Source of the DNA: Solirubrobacter soli DSM 22325 | Lineage (GTDB): Bacteria; Actinomycetota; Thermoleophilia; Solirubrobacterales; Solirubrobacteraceae | NCBI RefSeq assembly: GCF_000423665.1 | Contig: NZ_KE384073.1 | Location: 307,220-371,219, forward strand | Direction: 5' to 3' | Length of the DNA: 64,000 nt | Shown here: positions 33,833-42,882 of the stretch, in pieces | How the letters are laid out: each line of letters opens with the position of its first letter | How positions within the stretch are numbered: position 1 is the stretch's first letter | Program-made: the position numbers and the translations under genes | Notes under the pieces: model-generated | The model's database searches: none | The model's input: the letters and a program-made list of their open reading frames with translations, nothing else | What the model was told of the DNA's origin: nothing

Positions 33833-34275
33833 ATGTCCACGCGCTTCGGTCGCGGCGTGCTCGCCGCGACGTTGCTCACCGCTGCCCTCGCGGCGGCGCC
33901 GATGCCCGCGCACGCACAGGGCAAGGCCTGACCGTGCTCCCGCACCAGACCGGCACCGGCATGGACGCCGGCAAGGCCCGCGGGTCCAACGTCTGGTACA
34001 GCCGCGGCAACCTGGGCAACGGCTGCCCCGAGTTCCCGCGCGAGCGGGGCGCGGACGGCGCCCCGAACTATGGCGCCACACCGCGCCAGCTGTGCCCGTA
34101 CGCGACCGCCAACGGCGCGACGATCGTGGACGGCCCGCTCTACCGCTACGACGTGGGCTCGAGCGACGACTCGCGCCGCTGGCCCGCCTATTGGGACGGC
34201 CGCTGGTTCCTGCACAACCACGGCGACGCGGACGGCGCGACGGCGTCCAAGACCATCCGCGTGGTCGTCGGCTGA
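33833..34275 (+). pseudogene. exported hypothetical protein with apparent frameshift
   Basis: AGGGAGG precedes the ATG at 33833, which encodes a good signal peptide (MSTRFGRGVLAATLLTAALA ... AHA-Q) but stops at 33931. The mature protein runs in another frame to 34275: GKARGSNVWYSRGNLGNGCP, then CPYATANGATIVDGPLYRYD and WFLHNHGDADGATASKTIRV. Adding one base between about 33915 and 33931 would join signal and mature part. It is either a true frameshift mutation, a sequencing error or a recoding site. Two cysteines could form a disulfide. Function unknown. Confidence 0.6.
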
Positions 34276-34281
34276 TCCACA

Positions 34282-34320
34282 GTCGGAACCTAAAGGGGCC
34301 TGACCCCTTTAGGTTCCGAC
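34282..34320. repeat. REP-like palindrome, copy 1
   Basis: Perfect stem of 17 bases: GTCGGAACCTAAAGGGG (34282-34298), loop CCTGA, and its inverse CCCCTTTAGGTTCCGAC (34304-34320). The TAA stop of the downstream minus-strand gene (34309-34311) lies inside the right arm. The 25 central bases recur at 35792. Confidence 0.8.
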
Positions 34321-35742
34321 GACGTAGTCGCGGCGATGGTCCTCGTCGCCCGTGGAGATCACGAGTCGCTCACCGACGCTCCGGATGTCGACGTGCTCGC
34401 CGGTGAAGCGCACGAGCCGTTTGCCGGTGCGGCGGTCGTGGACCTCGGCGCCGTCGCGATCGCCGCGGCCGAACGCCGGCTGGTCGCTCTCCCAGCCGAC
34501 CTGGGCCGCGGTGGCCGCGGCCGAGAAGACCTCCAGGTCACCGGTGTCGTAGACGCGTCCGTCGGCCTGCAGCGCGTCGCCGTCGACGGTCTTGACCACG
34601 ACCGGAGTCCGCGCAGGGACACCGTCGCGTGCCGTCTCGGCGGTCACCGCCGCGGGCGGCGGATCCACCACGTCGACCGCTCCTTGCAGCCGTCGCGGGG
34701 TCTCGGTCAGCTTGCCGGTGCGCGGGTCGACGGTGCGCAGCCGGTCGCCCGAGACCAGCAACGGGAGCCGGTACACGGTGCGCGTGAGCAGCACGCTGCC
34801 GTCCGGCAGCCCGACCGTGGTCAACAGCCCTTCCGCGCTGCGCACCGCATGGTCGCCGTCGCCGTCGCGGCGCCACAGCTCACGGCCCGTGAACGCGTCG
34901 GTGGCCCACAGGTCGCCGCCGAACTCCGAGTGCACGACCGTCGAGCCCGTCACCGCCGTCGCGTCTTCGCCGCGCTCGAGCACCCGACCGTCCTCCAATG
35001 CCCGCACCTCGTAGTGCTCGCCCCGCTTCCCGCTGCGCAGGACCACGATGCTCGCCGGCCACAGCGCCCCGGTCGTCCCCGCCTGTGTCCTCGGGGCGCC
35101 CAGCCAGGGCTCCGAGGAACGCGCCGCGTCCGCGCGCCAGCGCAGCGTCCCGTCGGGCACCGCGTGCGCCTCCACGACACAGTCGCCGTCGTCGCAGCGC
35201 TCGAGCGCGAACACGTCGGACGACGCGACCGCCGGGATGCCCGAGTCGCCGCGCGGGTCGCGCCAGCGTTGCTTGCCCGTGGCGAGGTCCACGCCGGAGA
35301 GCCGGCCGCCGCGATCGTGCACGATCAGCACGCCGCCGACGCGCTGGACGCCGAACTGCGAGGACTCGTTCGGCGTCTCGGCCAGCCGCACCCGCCAGCG
35401 CTGCTTCCCCGTGGCGAGGTCGCGCCCGGTGAGCACGTGCCCGCCATCGTCGCGCGTGACGGCGTAGCCGGCCTCCGCCAGCACGATCCCCTCGCCCTCC
35501 GGCACCGCCCACGCGATCCCCTGACGGTTGCGGATGTGGTCGACGACCAGCGGGGCGAGCAGCAGCGCGAGCGCCGCCGCGATCCCCGCCGCGGCGATGA
35601 GTCGGCCGCGCCGCGCGATCACGCCCGCGGCCGCGAGGCACGCGGCACCGACGAGCAGCGGGATCAGCCCCAAGCCTGCGGCGGGCAGCACGACGCCGAC
35701 GACGACGCCCACGACGGCGAGCGCTACGGAAAACAGGCGCAT
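34309..35742 (-). CDS. membrane protein with PQQ-like beta-propeller repeats
   Basis: 477 residues from the ATG at 35742. Residues 1-75 contain two to three membrane helices (VALAVVGVVVGVVLPAAGLG; LIPLLVGAACLAAAGVIA; LIAAAGIAAALALLLAPLVV). Then come repeats of a PQQ/BamB-type propeller (GRDLATGKQRWRVRL, GVDLATGKQRWRDP, TDAFTGRELWRRDG, VDPRTGKLTETP), each with D-x-x-T-G-x-x-x-W. The propeller may serve as a binding scaffold. Its last codons, stop included, come from the REP-like palindrome. The long frame upstream of 35742 is antisense to the KAP gene. Function unknown. Confidence 0.72.
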   Translation of the reverse strand: MRLFSVALAVVGVVVGVVLPAAGLGLIPLLVGAACLAAAGVIARRGRLIAAAGIAAALALLLAPLVVDHIRNRQGIAWAVPEGEGIVLAEAGYAVTRDDGGHVLTGRDLATGKQRWRVRLAETPNESSQFGVQRVGGVLIVHDRGGRLSGVDLATGKQRWRDPRGDSGIPAVASSDVFALERCDDGDCVVEAHAVPDGTLRWRADAARSSEPWLGAPRTQAGTTGALWPASIVVLRSGKRGEHYEVRALEDGRVLERGEDATAVTGSTVVHSEFGGDLWATDAFTGRELWRRDGDGDHAVRSAEGLLTTVGLPDGSVLLTRTVYRLPLLVSGDRLRTVDPRTGKLTETPRRLQGAVDVVDPPPAAVTAETARDGVPARTPVVVKTVDGDALQADGRVYDTGDLEVFSAAATAAQVGWESDQPAFGRGDRDGAEVHDRRTGKRLVRFTGEHVDIRSVGERLVISTGDEDHRRDYVVGT

Positions 35743-35790
35743 CGGGGCGGTATGCCCACCCGGATCACGCGCTAGTCGACGAGGCCGTAG

Positions 35791-35816
35791 ATAAAGGGGC
35801 CTGACCCCTTTAGGTT
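35791..35816. repeat. REP-like palindrome, copy 2
   Basis: Same 25-base core as copy 1 (TAAAGGGG, CCTGA, CCCCTTTAGGTT at 35792-35816). The outer arms differ, so the stem is 8 bases. It lies in the divergent region between the propeller gene and the KAP gene. Confidence 0.75.
35811..35816 (+). promoter_or_regulatory. -10-like box TAGGTT formed by the palindrome arm
   Basis: TAGGTT in the right arm of copy 2 ends 7 bases before the GTG at 35824, leaderless spacing. No good -35 is visible. Confidence 0.4.
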
Positions 35817-35823
35817 TTCGCGC

Positions 35824-38800
35824 GTGGACGCATTGAAGACGACGCCGACGGTCGAGGGGGTCGCCTCCGAGCTCGGCAACGCCGGGCCGGTGCCCGCGCA
35901 GCGCGTCGTCGACGCGATCCTGTCGCGCCACACGCACGACTACCCGGTGCGGGTGATCGAGTGGCCCGCCGCGTCGCGGGTCGAACCGGTCGATCGCTGG
36001 CTGGCCGAGGCGCGCGAGCTGCTGACCGTGCCCGCCCACCCCGAGCTGCACGGCCGCGCCGTGATCCTCGCTCTCGCGCTGGCGGACCCGGTCGCGGGGC
36101 GTGAGATCGTCCGCTCCGGCCTCTGGTTCGGGCTGACCGAGCAGCTTCCGGCGCGGTTCGTCGAGGGTCTGACGCCGCTCGGCCTGCAGCGGCTGGAGAC
36201 GATCCCGCTGCTGGCGGCGATCACTGGCGTCGCGATGGGCACCGCGCAGCTCGACGCGCGGATCAATGACTTGGCGTTCAACCCGAGCGGCCAGCTGATC
36301 CTCGTCGGAACGGATCGCGGTTGGACGCTGGTGACGCGCTCCTACCGCCGCCAGGTACGGCGTCGCGACACCCCCAGCCCGGTCTTCAGGGTCGGCTGGA
36401 CGGCCGACGGGCGCGAACTCCTCGTGGGACGCTCGGGGATCATCGAGATCGATGCGCTGCGCCCGCCGCCGAGAGGCCGGGTATCGCAGGCGTGGCTCGA
36501 CGGGCGCTCCCAGACGGTGGTGGGTGATGGCTCCGTCCGGGTCGTCGATCCGGCCGGTGCGGTGCTGGGCGAGATCGGCGGCACGGCGACGGACGTGGCG
36601 CTCAGCGTCGACGGTGCGACGATCGCCACGCGCGACGACTCCCGCATCGCGCTGTGGGACGTCGCCTCCGGGCGCCAGTACTGGTCGGTGCCGTGTGACG
36701 GCGCGGCGCCGCTGGCGATCAGCCCCGACGGGACGCGGATCGCCGCCGCAGGCGCACGCGGCACGCTCTTGGACGCCGCCACGGGGGAGCGGGTCCAGGA
36801 GCTCGCGGAACGCGTCGATCACGTCGTGTTCTCCGACGACGGGACGCGCCTGGCGATGGGGTGCGCGGACGGCAGCGTGTACGTCGCCAACCCCGAGACA
36901 GGGATGGCGATCGCCCAGCTGGCGGTGACCTCGCCGGTCACGGCGTTGCGCTACGCGCAGGACGGCGAGCAGCTCGTAGCGGGCACCGAGGGCGGCCTGC
37001 TGGTGGCGTGGGCGGGGGACTTCCAGCCGCTCGTCCGCCGCGAGCTGACGGCGTACAGCGCCGATGACACCCGCGTGGCCGAGGACCGCACGCAGCGGTT
37101 GCCGATCGACCCGGACGTCGACGCGCTCGCGGCGCTGCTCGCCGCGCGCACGGTCGACCCGCCGCTCTCGGTGGGTCTGTTCGGCGACTGGGGGAGCGGC
37201 AAGACGTTCTTCATGCGGCGGCTGCGGGGACGGGTGGCGGAGCTCGCCGGCGACGCGCGCGACTCCGGCCAGATGCAGAAGGACGTCGCGTGGCACAAGC
37301 GGATCGTGCAGATCGAGTTCAACGCCTGGCACTACGCCGAGGGGAACCTGTGGGCGAGCCTGGTCGAGCACATCCTCGGCAACCTGCGACTGTCCGAGGA
37401 CGAGGACGAGGACGTCGTGGAGCGGCGGCGGAACGCGGTCGAGCGGCAGATCGTCACCCAGCAGCAGGTGGTCGCCGACGCGCGCGACGACGTCGCGCAG
37501 ACACTGCGCGATGTCAATGAGGAACGCGCGGCGCTCGAGGAGGAGCTGGCCGAGCTCGATGCCACGGACCCGTTGCGCGAGGTGGCGGCGCCCGCGGTGC
37601 GCAAGGCGGTCGCCGATGCGGTCCTGACGCCGGTCGCGGGCGACACGTTCGCGCAGTTGGAGGCCGCGCTCGACGACACCCGCGCCGTGCTCGACCGCGG
37701 CACCGAGGTGCTGACCCCGCTCGTCCGCGCCCCCGATCACAAGCGGCGGCTCGCGTGGCTCGCGCTGGCGCTGCTCGCCGCGCCGGTGGTCGCCTGGGTC
37801 GTGGCCCGGTTCGCGCCCGAGATCGACGGCCTGGCCGGGGTCGTCGCGGGGCTCGGCGGCCTCGCCGCGTGGCTGCAGCGACAGGCCGCCTGGACGCAAG
37901 CGAGGCTCGACGACGTCCAACAGGCGAAGGAGCAGCTCGAGGCGCCGCTGCGTGAGGCGCGCGAGCGCCACGAGGAGGCGATCCGCGCCAAGCAGCTCGC
38001 GTACGACGCCGCGGAGCGCAAGGCGCAGGAGGAGCAGGCCAAGCTCGTCGCGCTCGAGCACGAGCTGAAGGTCACGACGCCGTCGCGGATGCTCGCGCGC
38101 CTGATCGCCGATCGGGTCGAGTCCGACGACTACCGACGCCACCTCGGGGTGCTCGCGCTCGTGCGCAAGGACTTCGAGGCGATGTCGGACTACCTGCGGA
38201 TCGGCGCGGGGGAGATCGAGGCCTACGAGACGCTCGAGGAGGAGGAGGCCGACGATGACGCGCGGGTCGGGCGGATCGTGCTCTACATCGACGACCTCGA
38301 CCGCTGCGAGCCCGACCAGGTCGTCGCCGTCCTGCAGGCCGTGCACCTGCTGCTGGCGTTCCCGCTGTTCACGGTCGTCGTCGGCGTCGACGTGCGCTGG
38401 GTCGAGCGGGCGCTGCGGCTGCACCACAAGCACCTGCTCGACCCCGAGGGCGGCGCCGAGCCGCGTGACTACCTCGAGAAGATCTTCCAGATCCCGTTCT
38501 GGCTCGAGCCGCTGGACGCCGACGCGTCGCGGGCGATGCTGCGCGGGATGCTCGGCGCGACCGCGCGCCGCGGCACCGCACCGGCGGCGCCGGACGTGGC
38601 CGCCGCGACGGACGGGCCGGCGTCCACGCCCGCGCGGACCGGGACGATCGGCGCGGACACGTCGCAGGGCAACGGAGCCACGCCGACCACGGGCGAGCGA
38701 CCCGCGCCGCTCCGGCCGCCGCCGCCCGCGCCGCGCGACCTGCAGCCGCCGGGCCTCGAGATCACCGACGACGAGCTGGCCGCGATGGACGAGCTCGCGT

Positions 38801-39111
38801 GGCTGCTCAACCGCTCACCGCGCGCGCTCAAGCGCTTCCTGAACACCTACCGGCTGATCAAGGTGCGCGCCGAGGACCCGGCCGAGTTCATGCGCGAGGC
38901 CGAGCCGATCGCGCCCTACAAGGCGACGCTGCTCCTGCTCGCGCACGCGACCGGGCGACCGAGGACCGCGGGCGCGCTCCTGGACGCGATCCTCAGAGAC
39001 GATCCGGGGGAGGTGACGAGCCCCTGGCCGGTGCAGATGCCGTCGCTGAAGCCATACGCCGAGGAGGTCGTGCGCTTCACCTTCCACTGGCATCAATCGA
39101 TGTACTCGTAG
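35824..39111 (+). CDS. KAP-family P-loop NTPase with WD40-like N-terminal half
   Basis: 1095 residues from GTG at 35824. Residues 1-130: helical unknown domain. About 138-410: six to seven WD40-like blades (FNPSGQLILVGTD; ISPDGTRIAAAG; FSDDGTRLAMGCADGSVYVA). About 450-1090: KAP NTPase, with Walker A GLFGDWGSGKTFFMRRL (about 452-468), Walker B IVLYIDDLDRC (about 818-828), the FNAWHYAEG KAP signature at about 500, and two hydrophobic segments (about 645-690) inserted between the Walker motifs as in membrane-associated KAP proteins. A Pro/Thr-rich insert lies near 920-975. KAP ATPases are linked to membrane signalling and, in several bacterial systems, to phage defence; that role here is inference. 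Confidence 0.82.
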   Translation: MDALKTTPTVEGVASELGNAGPVPAQRVVDAILSRHTHDYPVRVIEWPAASRVEPVDRWLAEARELLTVPAHPELHGRAVILALALADPVAGREIVRSGLWFGLTEQLPARFVEGLTPLGLQRLETIPLLAAITGVAMGTAQLDARINDLAFNPSGQLILVGTDRGWTLVTRSYRRQVRRRDTPSPVFRVGWTADGRELLVGRSGIIEIDALRPPPRGRVSQAWLDGRSQTVVGDGSVRVVDPAGAVLGEIGGTATDVALSVDGATIATRDDSRIALWDVASGRQYWSVPCDGAAPLAISPDGTRIAAAGARGTLLDAATGERVQELAERVDHVVFSDDGTRLAMGCADGSVYVANPETGMAIAQLAVTSPVTALRYAQDGEQLVAGTEGGLLVAWAGDFQPLVRRELTAYSADDTRVAEDRTQRLPIDPDVDALAALLAARTVDPPLSVGLFGDWGSGKTFFMRRLRGRVAELAGDARDSGQMQKDVAWHKRIVQIEFNAWHYAEGNLWASLVEHILGNLRLSEDEDEDVVERRRNAVERQIVTQQQVVADARDDVAQTLRDVNEERAALEEELAELDATDPLREVAAPAVRKAVADAVLTPVAGDTFAQLEAALDDTRAVLDRGTEVLTPLVRAPDHKRRLAWLALALLAAPVVAWVVARFAPEIDGLAGVVAGLGGLAAWLQRQAAWTQARLDDVQQAKEQLEAPLREARERHEEAIRAKQLAYDAAERKAQEEQAKLVALEHELKVTTPSRMLARLIADRVESDDYRRHLGVLALVRKDFEAMSDYLRIGAGEIEAYETLEEEEADDDARVGRIVLYIDDLDRCEPDQVVAVLQAVHLLLAFPLFTVVVGVDVRWVERALRLHHKHLLDPEGGAEPRDYLEKIFQIPFWLEPLDADASRAMLRGMLGATARRGTAPAAPDVAAATDGPASTPARTGTIGADTSQGNGATPTTGERPAPLRPPPPAPRDLQPPGLEITDDELAAMDELAWLLNRSPRALKRFLNTYRLIKVRAEDPAEFMREAEPIAPYKATLLLLAHATGRPRTAGALLDAILRDDPGEVTSPWPVQMPSLKPYAEEVVRFTFHWHQSMYS

Positions 39112-40637
39112 GCGGGCAGCGTCAGGAAGTCCGGGAACTCGTCCGAGAGCGCGACCTTCTCGAAGATGGCGCGCGTCTCGTCCGGGCGCCCCTTCTGCCA
39201 GGTCTCGTCGCCCACCTCGGCGCGGATCTTCTCCATCTCCTCGTCGAGGATCCGCCGCACATGGTCGCGGTCGAAGCGACCGTGGCGCACCCACTGCCAG
39301 ATCTGGGAGCGGGAGATCTCGGCCGTGGCGGCGTCCTCCATCAGGTTGTTGATGCCGGCCGCGCCGCGCCCGCCGAGCCAGAACGAGATGTACTGGAAGC
39401 CGACGTTGACGTCCGAGCGCAGGCCCTCCTCGGTGATCTCGCCCGGGGTGGAGGCGGCGTCGAGCAGCTGCTCCGGTGTGACATCGACGTCGTAGCGCTG
39501 CTTGTCGATCTGGTTCGGGCGGTTGCCGAGCACGTCGTCGAACGCCTTCAGGGCGACGTCGACGACGTCGGGGTGCGCGACCCAGGTGCCGTCGAACCCG
39601 GCCTTGGCCTCGCGCTCCTTGTCGGCCTTGACGGCCTCGATCGCGCGCTGGTTGGCCTCCGCGTCCTTCCTTGACGGGATGAGCGCCGCCATGCCGCCCA
39701 TCGCGAAGGCGCCGTGCTCGTGGCACGTCTTGACCAGCAGCTCGGTGTAGGCCCGCATGAACGGGACGGTCATCTTGACGTCGTTGCGGTCCGGGAGCAC
39801 GAAGTCCGGGTCGTCGCGGAAGACCTTGATCATCGAGAAGATGTAGTCCCAGCGGCCGGCGTTGAGCCCGTAGGAGTGCTCGCCGAGGGCGTGGATGATC
39901 TCGGCCATCTGGAACGCCGCGGGCAGCGTCTCGATCAGCACCGTGGCGCGGATCAGTCCGGCAGGCAACCCGAGCGCTTCGCGTGTGAACGTGAAGACGT
40001 CGTTCCAGAGCCCCGCCTCGAGGTGGTGCTCCATCTTCGGCAGGTAGAGGTACAGACCCCGGTTTCGCTCCGCCAACCGCGGCCCGCTGTGGAACGCGTA
40101 CAACCCGAAGTCCATGAACGCGCCGGCGACGGGCTCACCGCCGACCGTGATGTGCTTCTCCGGGAGATGCCACCCGCGCGGGCGCACGAGCAGCGTCGCA
40201 GGGTTGTCGATCAGCTCGTAGTGGCGGCCGTCGGCGCCGTCGTAGGTGATCGTGCCCTCGATCGCGTCGATCAGGTTCACGTGACCCTCGACCTGGTTGC
40301 GCCAGGTGGGGGAGTTCGCGTCCTCGAAGTCCGCCATGAAGCCCTTGGCGCCGCTGTTGAGGGCGTTGATGACGAGCTTGCGGTCGGTCGGGCCGGTGAT
40401 CTCGGCGCGGCGGTCCTCGTAGTCCGGGCGGGGCGGCGGGACCTGCCAGTCGCCGCGGCGGATCTCCTCGGTCTCGTCGAGGAACCCGGACGGTGCGCCG
40501 CGCTCCGCGCGCGCCTGCAGCAGCTCGGCGCGGCGGGCGCCGAAGCGCTCCTGCAGCTCGCCCACAAAGGCCAGCGCGTCGGCGGACAGGATCGTCTCGA
40601 GCGACTCGTCGGGGGGTGCTGCGGACTGGACCTTCAC
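39093..40637 (-). CDS. aceB: malate synthase A
   Basis: 514 residues from GTG at 40637, overlapping the glcF stop, with GAGGAG upstream. It joins glyoxylate and acetyl-CoA to malate. KGFMADFEDANSPTWRN, LLVRPRGWHLPEKH (active-site Arg), YLPKMEHHLEA (metal-binding Glu), GLNAGRWDYIFSMIK and QWVRHGRFDRDHV are canonical for the A isoform, as is the size. It is the last gene of the glycolate operon, where it consumes the glyoxylate made by GlcDEF. Its 3' end overlaps the convergent KAP gene by 19 bases. Confidence 0.94.
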   Translation of the reverse strand: MKVQSAAPPDESLETILSADALAFVGELQERFGARRAELLQARAERGAPSGFLDETEEIRRGDWQVPPPRPDYEDRRAEITGPTDRKLVINALNSGAKGFMADFEDANSPTWRNQVEGHVNLIDAIEGTITYDGADGRHYELIDNPATLLVRPRGWHLPEKHITVGGEPVAGAFMDFGLYAFHSGPRLAERNRGLYLYLPKMEHHLEAGLWNDVFTFTREALGLPAGLIRATVLIETLPAAFQMAEIIHALGEHSYGLNAGRWDYIFSMIKVFRDDPDFVLPDRNDVKMTVPFMRAYTELLVKTCHEHGAFAMGGMAALIPSRKDAEANQRAIEAVKADKEREAKAGFDGTWVAHPDVVDVALKAFDDVLGNRPNQIDKQRYDVDVTPEQLLDAASTPGEITEEGLRSDVNVGFQYISFWLGGRGAAGINNLMEDAATAEISRSQIWQWVRHGRFDRDHVRRILDEEMEKIRAEVGDETWQKGRPDETRAIFEKVALSDEFPDFLTLPAYEYID

Positions 40638-41860
40638 GGCTTCACTCCTCGCAGTGACATGTCGAGCAGGGTCATCGGGTGATAGATGGGGAGGTCGAGG
40701 TGCTTGGCGATCTGCAGCGCGCAGCCCGGGTTGGCGGCGGCGATCGCCTCGGCGCCGGTCGCGCGCAGGTTCTCGGCCTTGCGCGCGCCGAGCTTCGCCG
40801 CGGCCTCGGGCTGCAAGAGGTTGTAGATGCCGGCCGACCCGCAGCAGAGCTCCCACTCGGCGGGCTCGAGCAGCTCCAGGCCGGGGATGCCGCGCAGCAG
40901 CTCACGCGGCTGCAGGCGGACCTTCTGCGCGTGCGCGAGGTGACAGGCGTCGTGGTAGGCGGCGCGCAGCTCGATCGGCTTGCGCACGGCCTGCGGCTCC
41001 TCGCTCGCCAGCAGCTCGTGCACGTCGACGACCTTGGCGGAGAACTCGCGCGCGCGGTCGGTGTCGAGGATGTGGCCGTAGTCCTTCATCACCGAGCCGC
41101 AGCCGGCGACGTTGGTGACGATGCGGTCATAGCCCTCGTAGGCGGCGATCGTCGCCTCGGCGAGCGGGATTGCCTCCTCGTCGACGCCCGCGTGCATCTG
41201 CAGCGCGCCGCAGCAGCGCGGGGAGCGCGGCGCGTGGACCTCCCAGCCCTCGGCGGACAACACCCGCAGCGTGGCCGCGTTGACATCGCCGAAGAACACG
41301 CGCTGGATGCAGCCCTGCATGAACGCGACGGTCCCGCGCTTGACCGGAGCGGCCGACGTCTTGTGCTTCGCCAGCGGGCGGTAGGAGGCCTTCGCGGGCG
41401 CGAGCGCGAGCATCGCCCGCAGCCGCTCGACCGGCACCAGCGGCGCGAGCTTCGGGCCGAGCTTGGCCCCGGGCGCGAGCGCGCGCAGCCGGGCCGGGTG
41501 GGTGAAGACGGCGAAGATCGCGCGCCGGTAGGCGCGCTCCTGCCAGGAGCGCGCCTCGGAATGCTCGATCTGCGGCCGCACTTGCTCGATCAGCTTGTCG
41601 TACTGCACGCCGGACGGGCACGCCGTCACACACGCCATGCAGCCCAGGCAGCGGTCGAAGTGGGTGACCATCTCGGGCGAGATCGCCGACGCCTCCTCGT
41701 GCCCGATCCGCATCAGCACGATCCGCCCGCGCGGCGAGTCCATCTCCTCCTCGAAGACCGCGTAGGACGGGCAGGTCGGCAGGCAGAACCCGCAGTGCAC
41801 GCAGTCCTTGATCAGCTCCGGATCGGGCGGCTGGCGCTCGAGATCCCAGGCGGTGCTCAT
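40634..41860 (-). CDS. glcF: glycolate oxidase iron-sulfur subunit
   Basis: 408 residues from ATG at 41860, with AGGAGG a few bases upstream. Two ferredoxin-like clusters at the N-terminus (CVHCGFCLPTCPSYA, about 21-35; CLGCMACVTACPSGVQYD, about 72-90) and two CCG heterodisulfide-reductase-type domains (CCGALQMHAG, CHLAHAQ, CCGSAGIYNLLQ). GlcF passes electrons from GlcD towards the quinone pool at the inner membrane. Overlaps glcE upstream by 4 bases and aceB downstream, so translation is coupled along the operon. Confidence 0.93.
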   Translation of the reverse strand: MSTAWDLERQPPDPELIKDCVHCGFCLPTCPSYAVFEEEMDSPRGRIVLMRIGHEEASAISPEMVTHFDRCLGCMACVTACPSGVQYDKLIEQVRPQIEHSEARSWQERAYRRAIFAVFTHPARLRALAPGAKLGPKLAPLVPVERLRAMLALAPAKASYRPLAKHKTSAAPVKRGTVAFMQGCIQRVFFGDVNAATLRVLSAEGWEVHAPRSPRCCGALQMHAGVDEEAIPLAEATIAAYEGYDRIVTNVAGCGSVMKDYGHILDTDRAREFSAKVVDVHELLASEEPQAVRKPIELRAAYHDACHLAHAQKVRLQPRELLRGIPGLELLEPAEWELCCGSAGIYNLLQPEAAAKLGARKAENLRATGAEAIAAANPGCALQIAKHLDLPIYHPMTLLDMSLRGVKP

Positions 41861-42882
41861 ATTCCTCCTACGAACGTGCCGGGACGGAAGATCCGGGCCG
41901 GGTCGAAGCGCGCTTTGAGCCGTTCCATGACGGCCTGACCGGGCACCGCTTCGGCCACCTCGGTGACACCGTCGAGGACGACGCAATGCCGCGGAGCGAG
42001 CGCCTGGCGGATCGCGGCGATGCGGGAGGCGTCCGGCAGCGCGATCCACGACAGCCCGAGCGCGGCGCGCGAGATCACGGTCCCGTCGCCGGCCGCGCGG
42101 ATCACGTCCGCGAGGTCCGTCGGGCGGCCGGAGACCTTCACGACGACGGTGCCGCGCTGCAGCGCGCGCACGGTCTCCCAGTCGACGTCGGCGGGCTCGC
42201 CGATGCGCCGCGCGGCGTCCTCGGCGGCGGCGCCCGAGAACTCCACCAGGAGCTGCCCGCGCCCGTCCCGCCAAACGGCGTCGAACCGGTCGGCCTCGAG
42301 CGGCAGGCGCGCGAGCTCGATCGCCTTGGCCGCGAGCGCGTCCGGGTCGTCGAAGTCGAACGCGACGGTGGCCGTCCGCGTCGGCAGCGGGTGCAGGCGC
42401 ACACTCACCGTGGCGATCAGGCCCAGCGTGCCGAAGGACCCGGCGAACAGCTTCGCGAGGTCATAGCCGGCGACGTTCTTGATCACCTTGCCGCCGGACT
42501 TGGCGACGGTGCCGTCGCTCAAGACCACGCTCGTCCCCACGACGAGGTCGCGCACGCCGCCGTAGCGGTGGCGCAGCGGGCCGGAGTCGGCCGTCGCGAC
42601 GATCCCGCCGATCGTCGCGCCGCCGGTGTCCGGCGGGTCCCACGCGAGCCGCTGCCCGTGCTCGGCGAACGTCGCCTGCGCGTCGGCGAACGGCACCCCC
42701 GCCTCGAGCACCGCGGTGAAGTCGCCCACGTTGTGCTCGAGGATGCGGTCCAGCCCGCCGGTCTCGAGCGGCTCCTCATCACCCGCGGGCAGCCACGGCT
42801 TTGTGCCGCCGCCCACCGGACGGATCGGACGCTCGAGGCCTTTGAGCAGCAAAGCCGCCTCGGCGACGGTGGCCGGCCTCAA
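41857..42882 (-). CDS. glcE: glycolate oxidase FAD-binding subunit
   Basis: 341 residues. The start is TTG at 42882, overlapping the glcD stop as TTGA with CGGAG upstream; no ATG or GTG fits at this junction. Fold of the FAD-binding-4 family (IRPVGGGTKPWLPAG; WDPPDTGGATIGGIVATADS; VIKNVAGYDLAKLFAGSFG), lacking the full C-terminal substrate domain of GlcD. In Escherichia coli GlcE is required with GlcD and GlcF for activity. Arginine-rich long frames on either side are shadows. Confidence 0.92.
   Translation of the reverse strand: MRPATVAEAALLLKGLERPIRPVGGGTKPWLPAGDEEPLETGGLDRILEHNVGDFTAVLEAGVPFADAQATFAEHGQRLAWDPPDTGGATIGGIVATADSGPLRHRYGGVRDLVVGTSVVLSDGTVAKSGGKVIKNVAGYDLAKLFAGSFGTLGLIATVSVRLHPLPTRTATVAFDFDDPDALAAKAIELARLPLEADRFDAVWRDGRGQLLVEFSGAAAEDAARRIGEPADVDWETVRALQRGTVVVKVSGRPTDLADVIRAAGDGTVISRAALGLSWIALPDASRIAAIRQALAPRHCVVLDGVTEVAEAVPGQAVMERLKARFDPARIFRPGTFVGGI

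Noticed and set aside
34282..34320. Palindrome as simple rho-independent terminator
   Set aside because: No T run follows on either strand, and the same core occurs in a promoter region at 35792; a dispersed repeat fits better, though termination is not excluded.
34309..38433. 1374-residue open frame on the minus strand
   Set aside because: Only the last 477 codons (from 35742) look like protein; the rest is antisense to the KAP gene and lacks any domain. High GC keeps antisense frames open.
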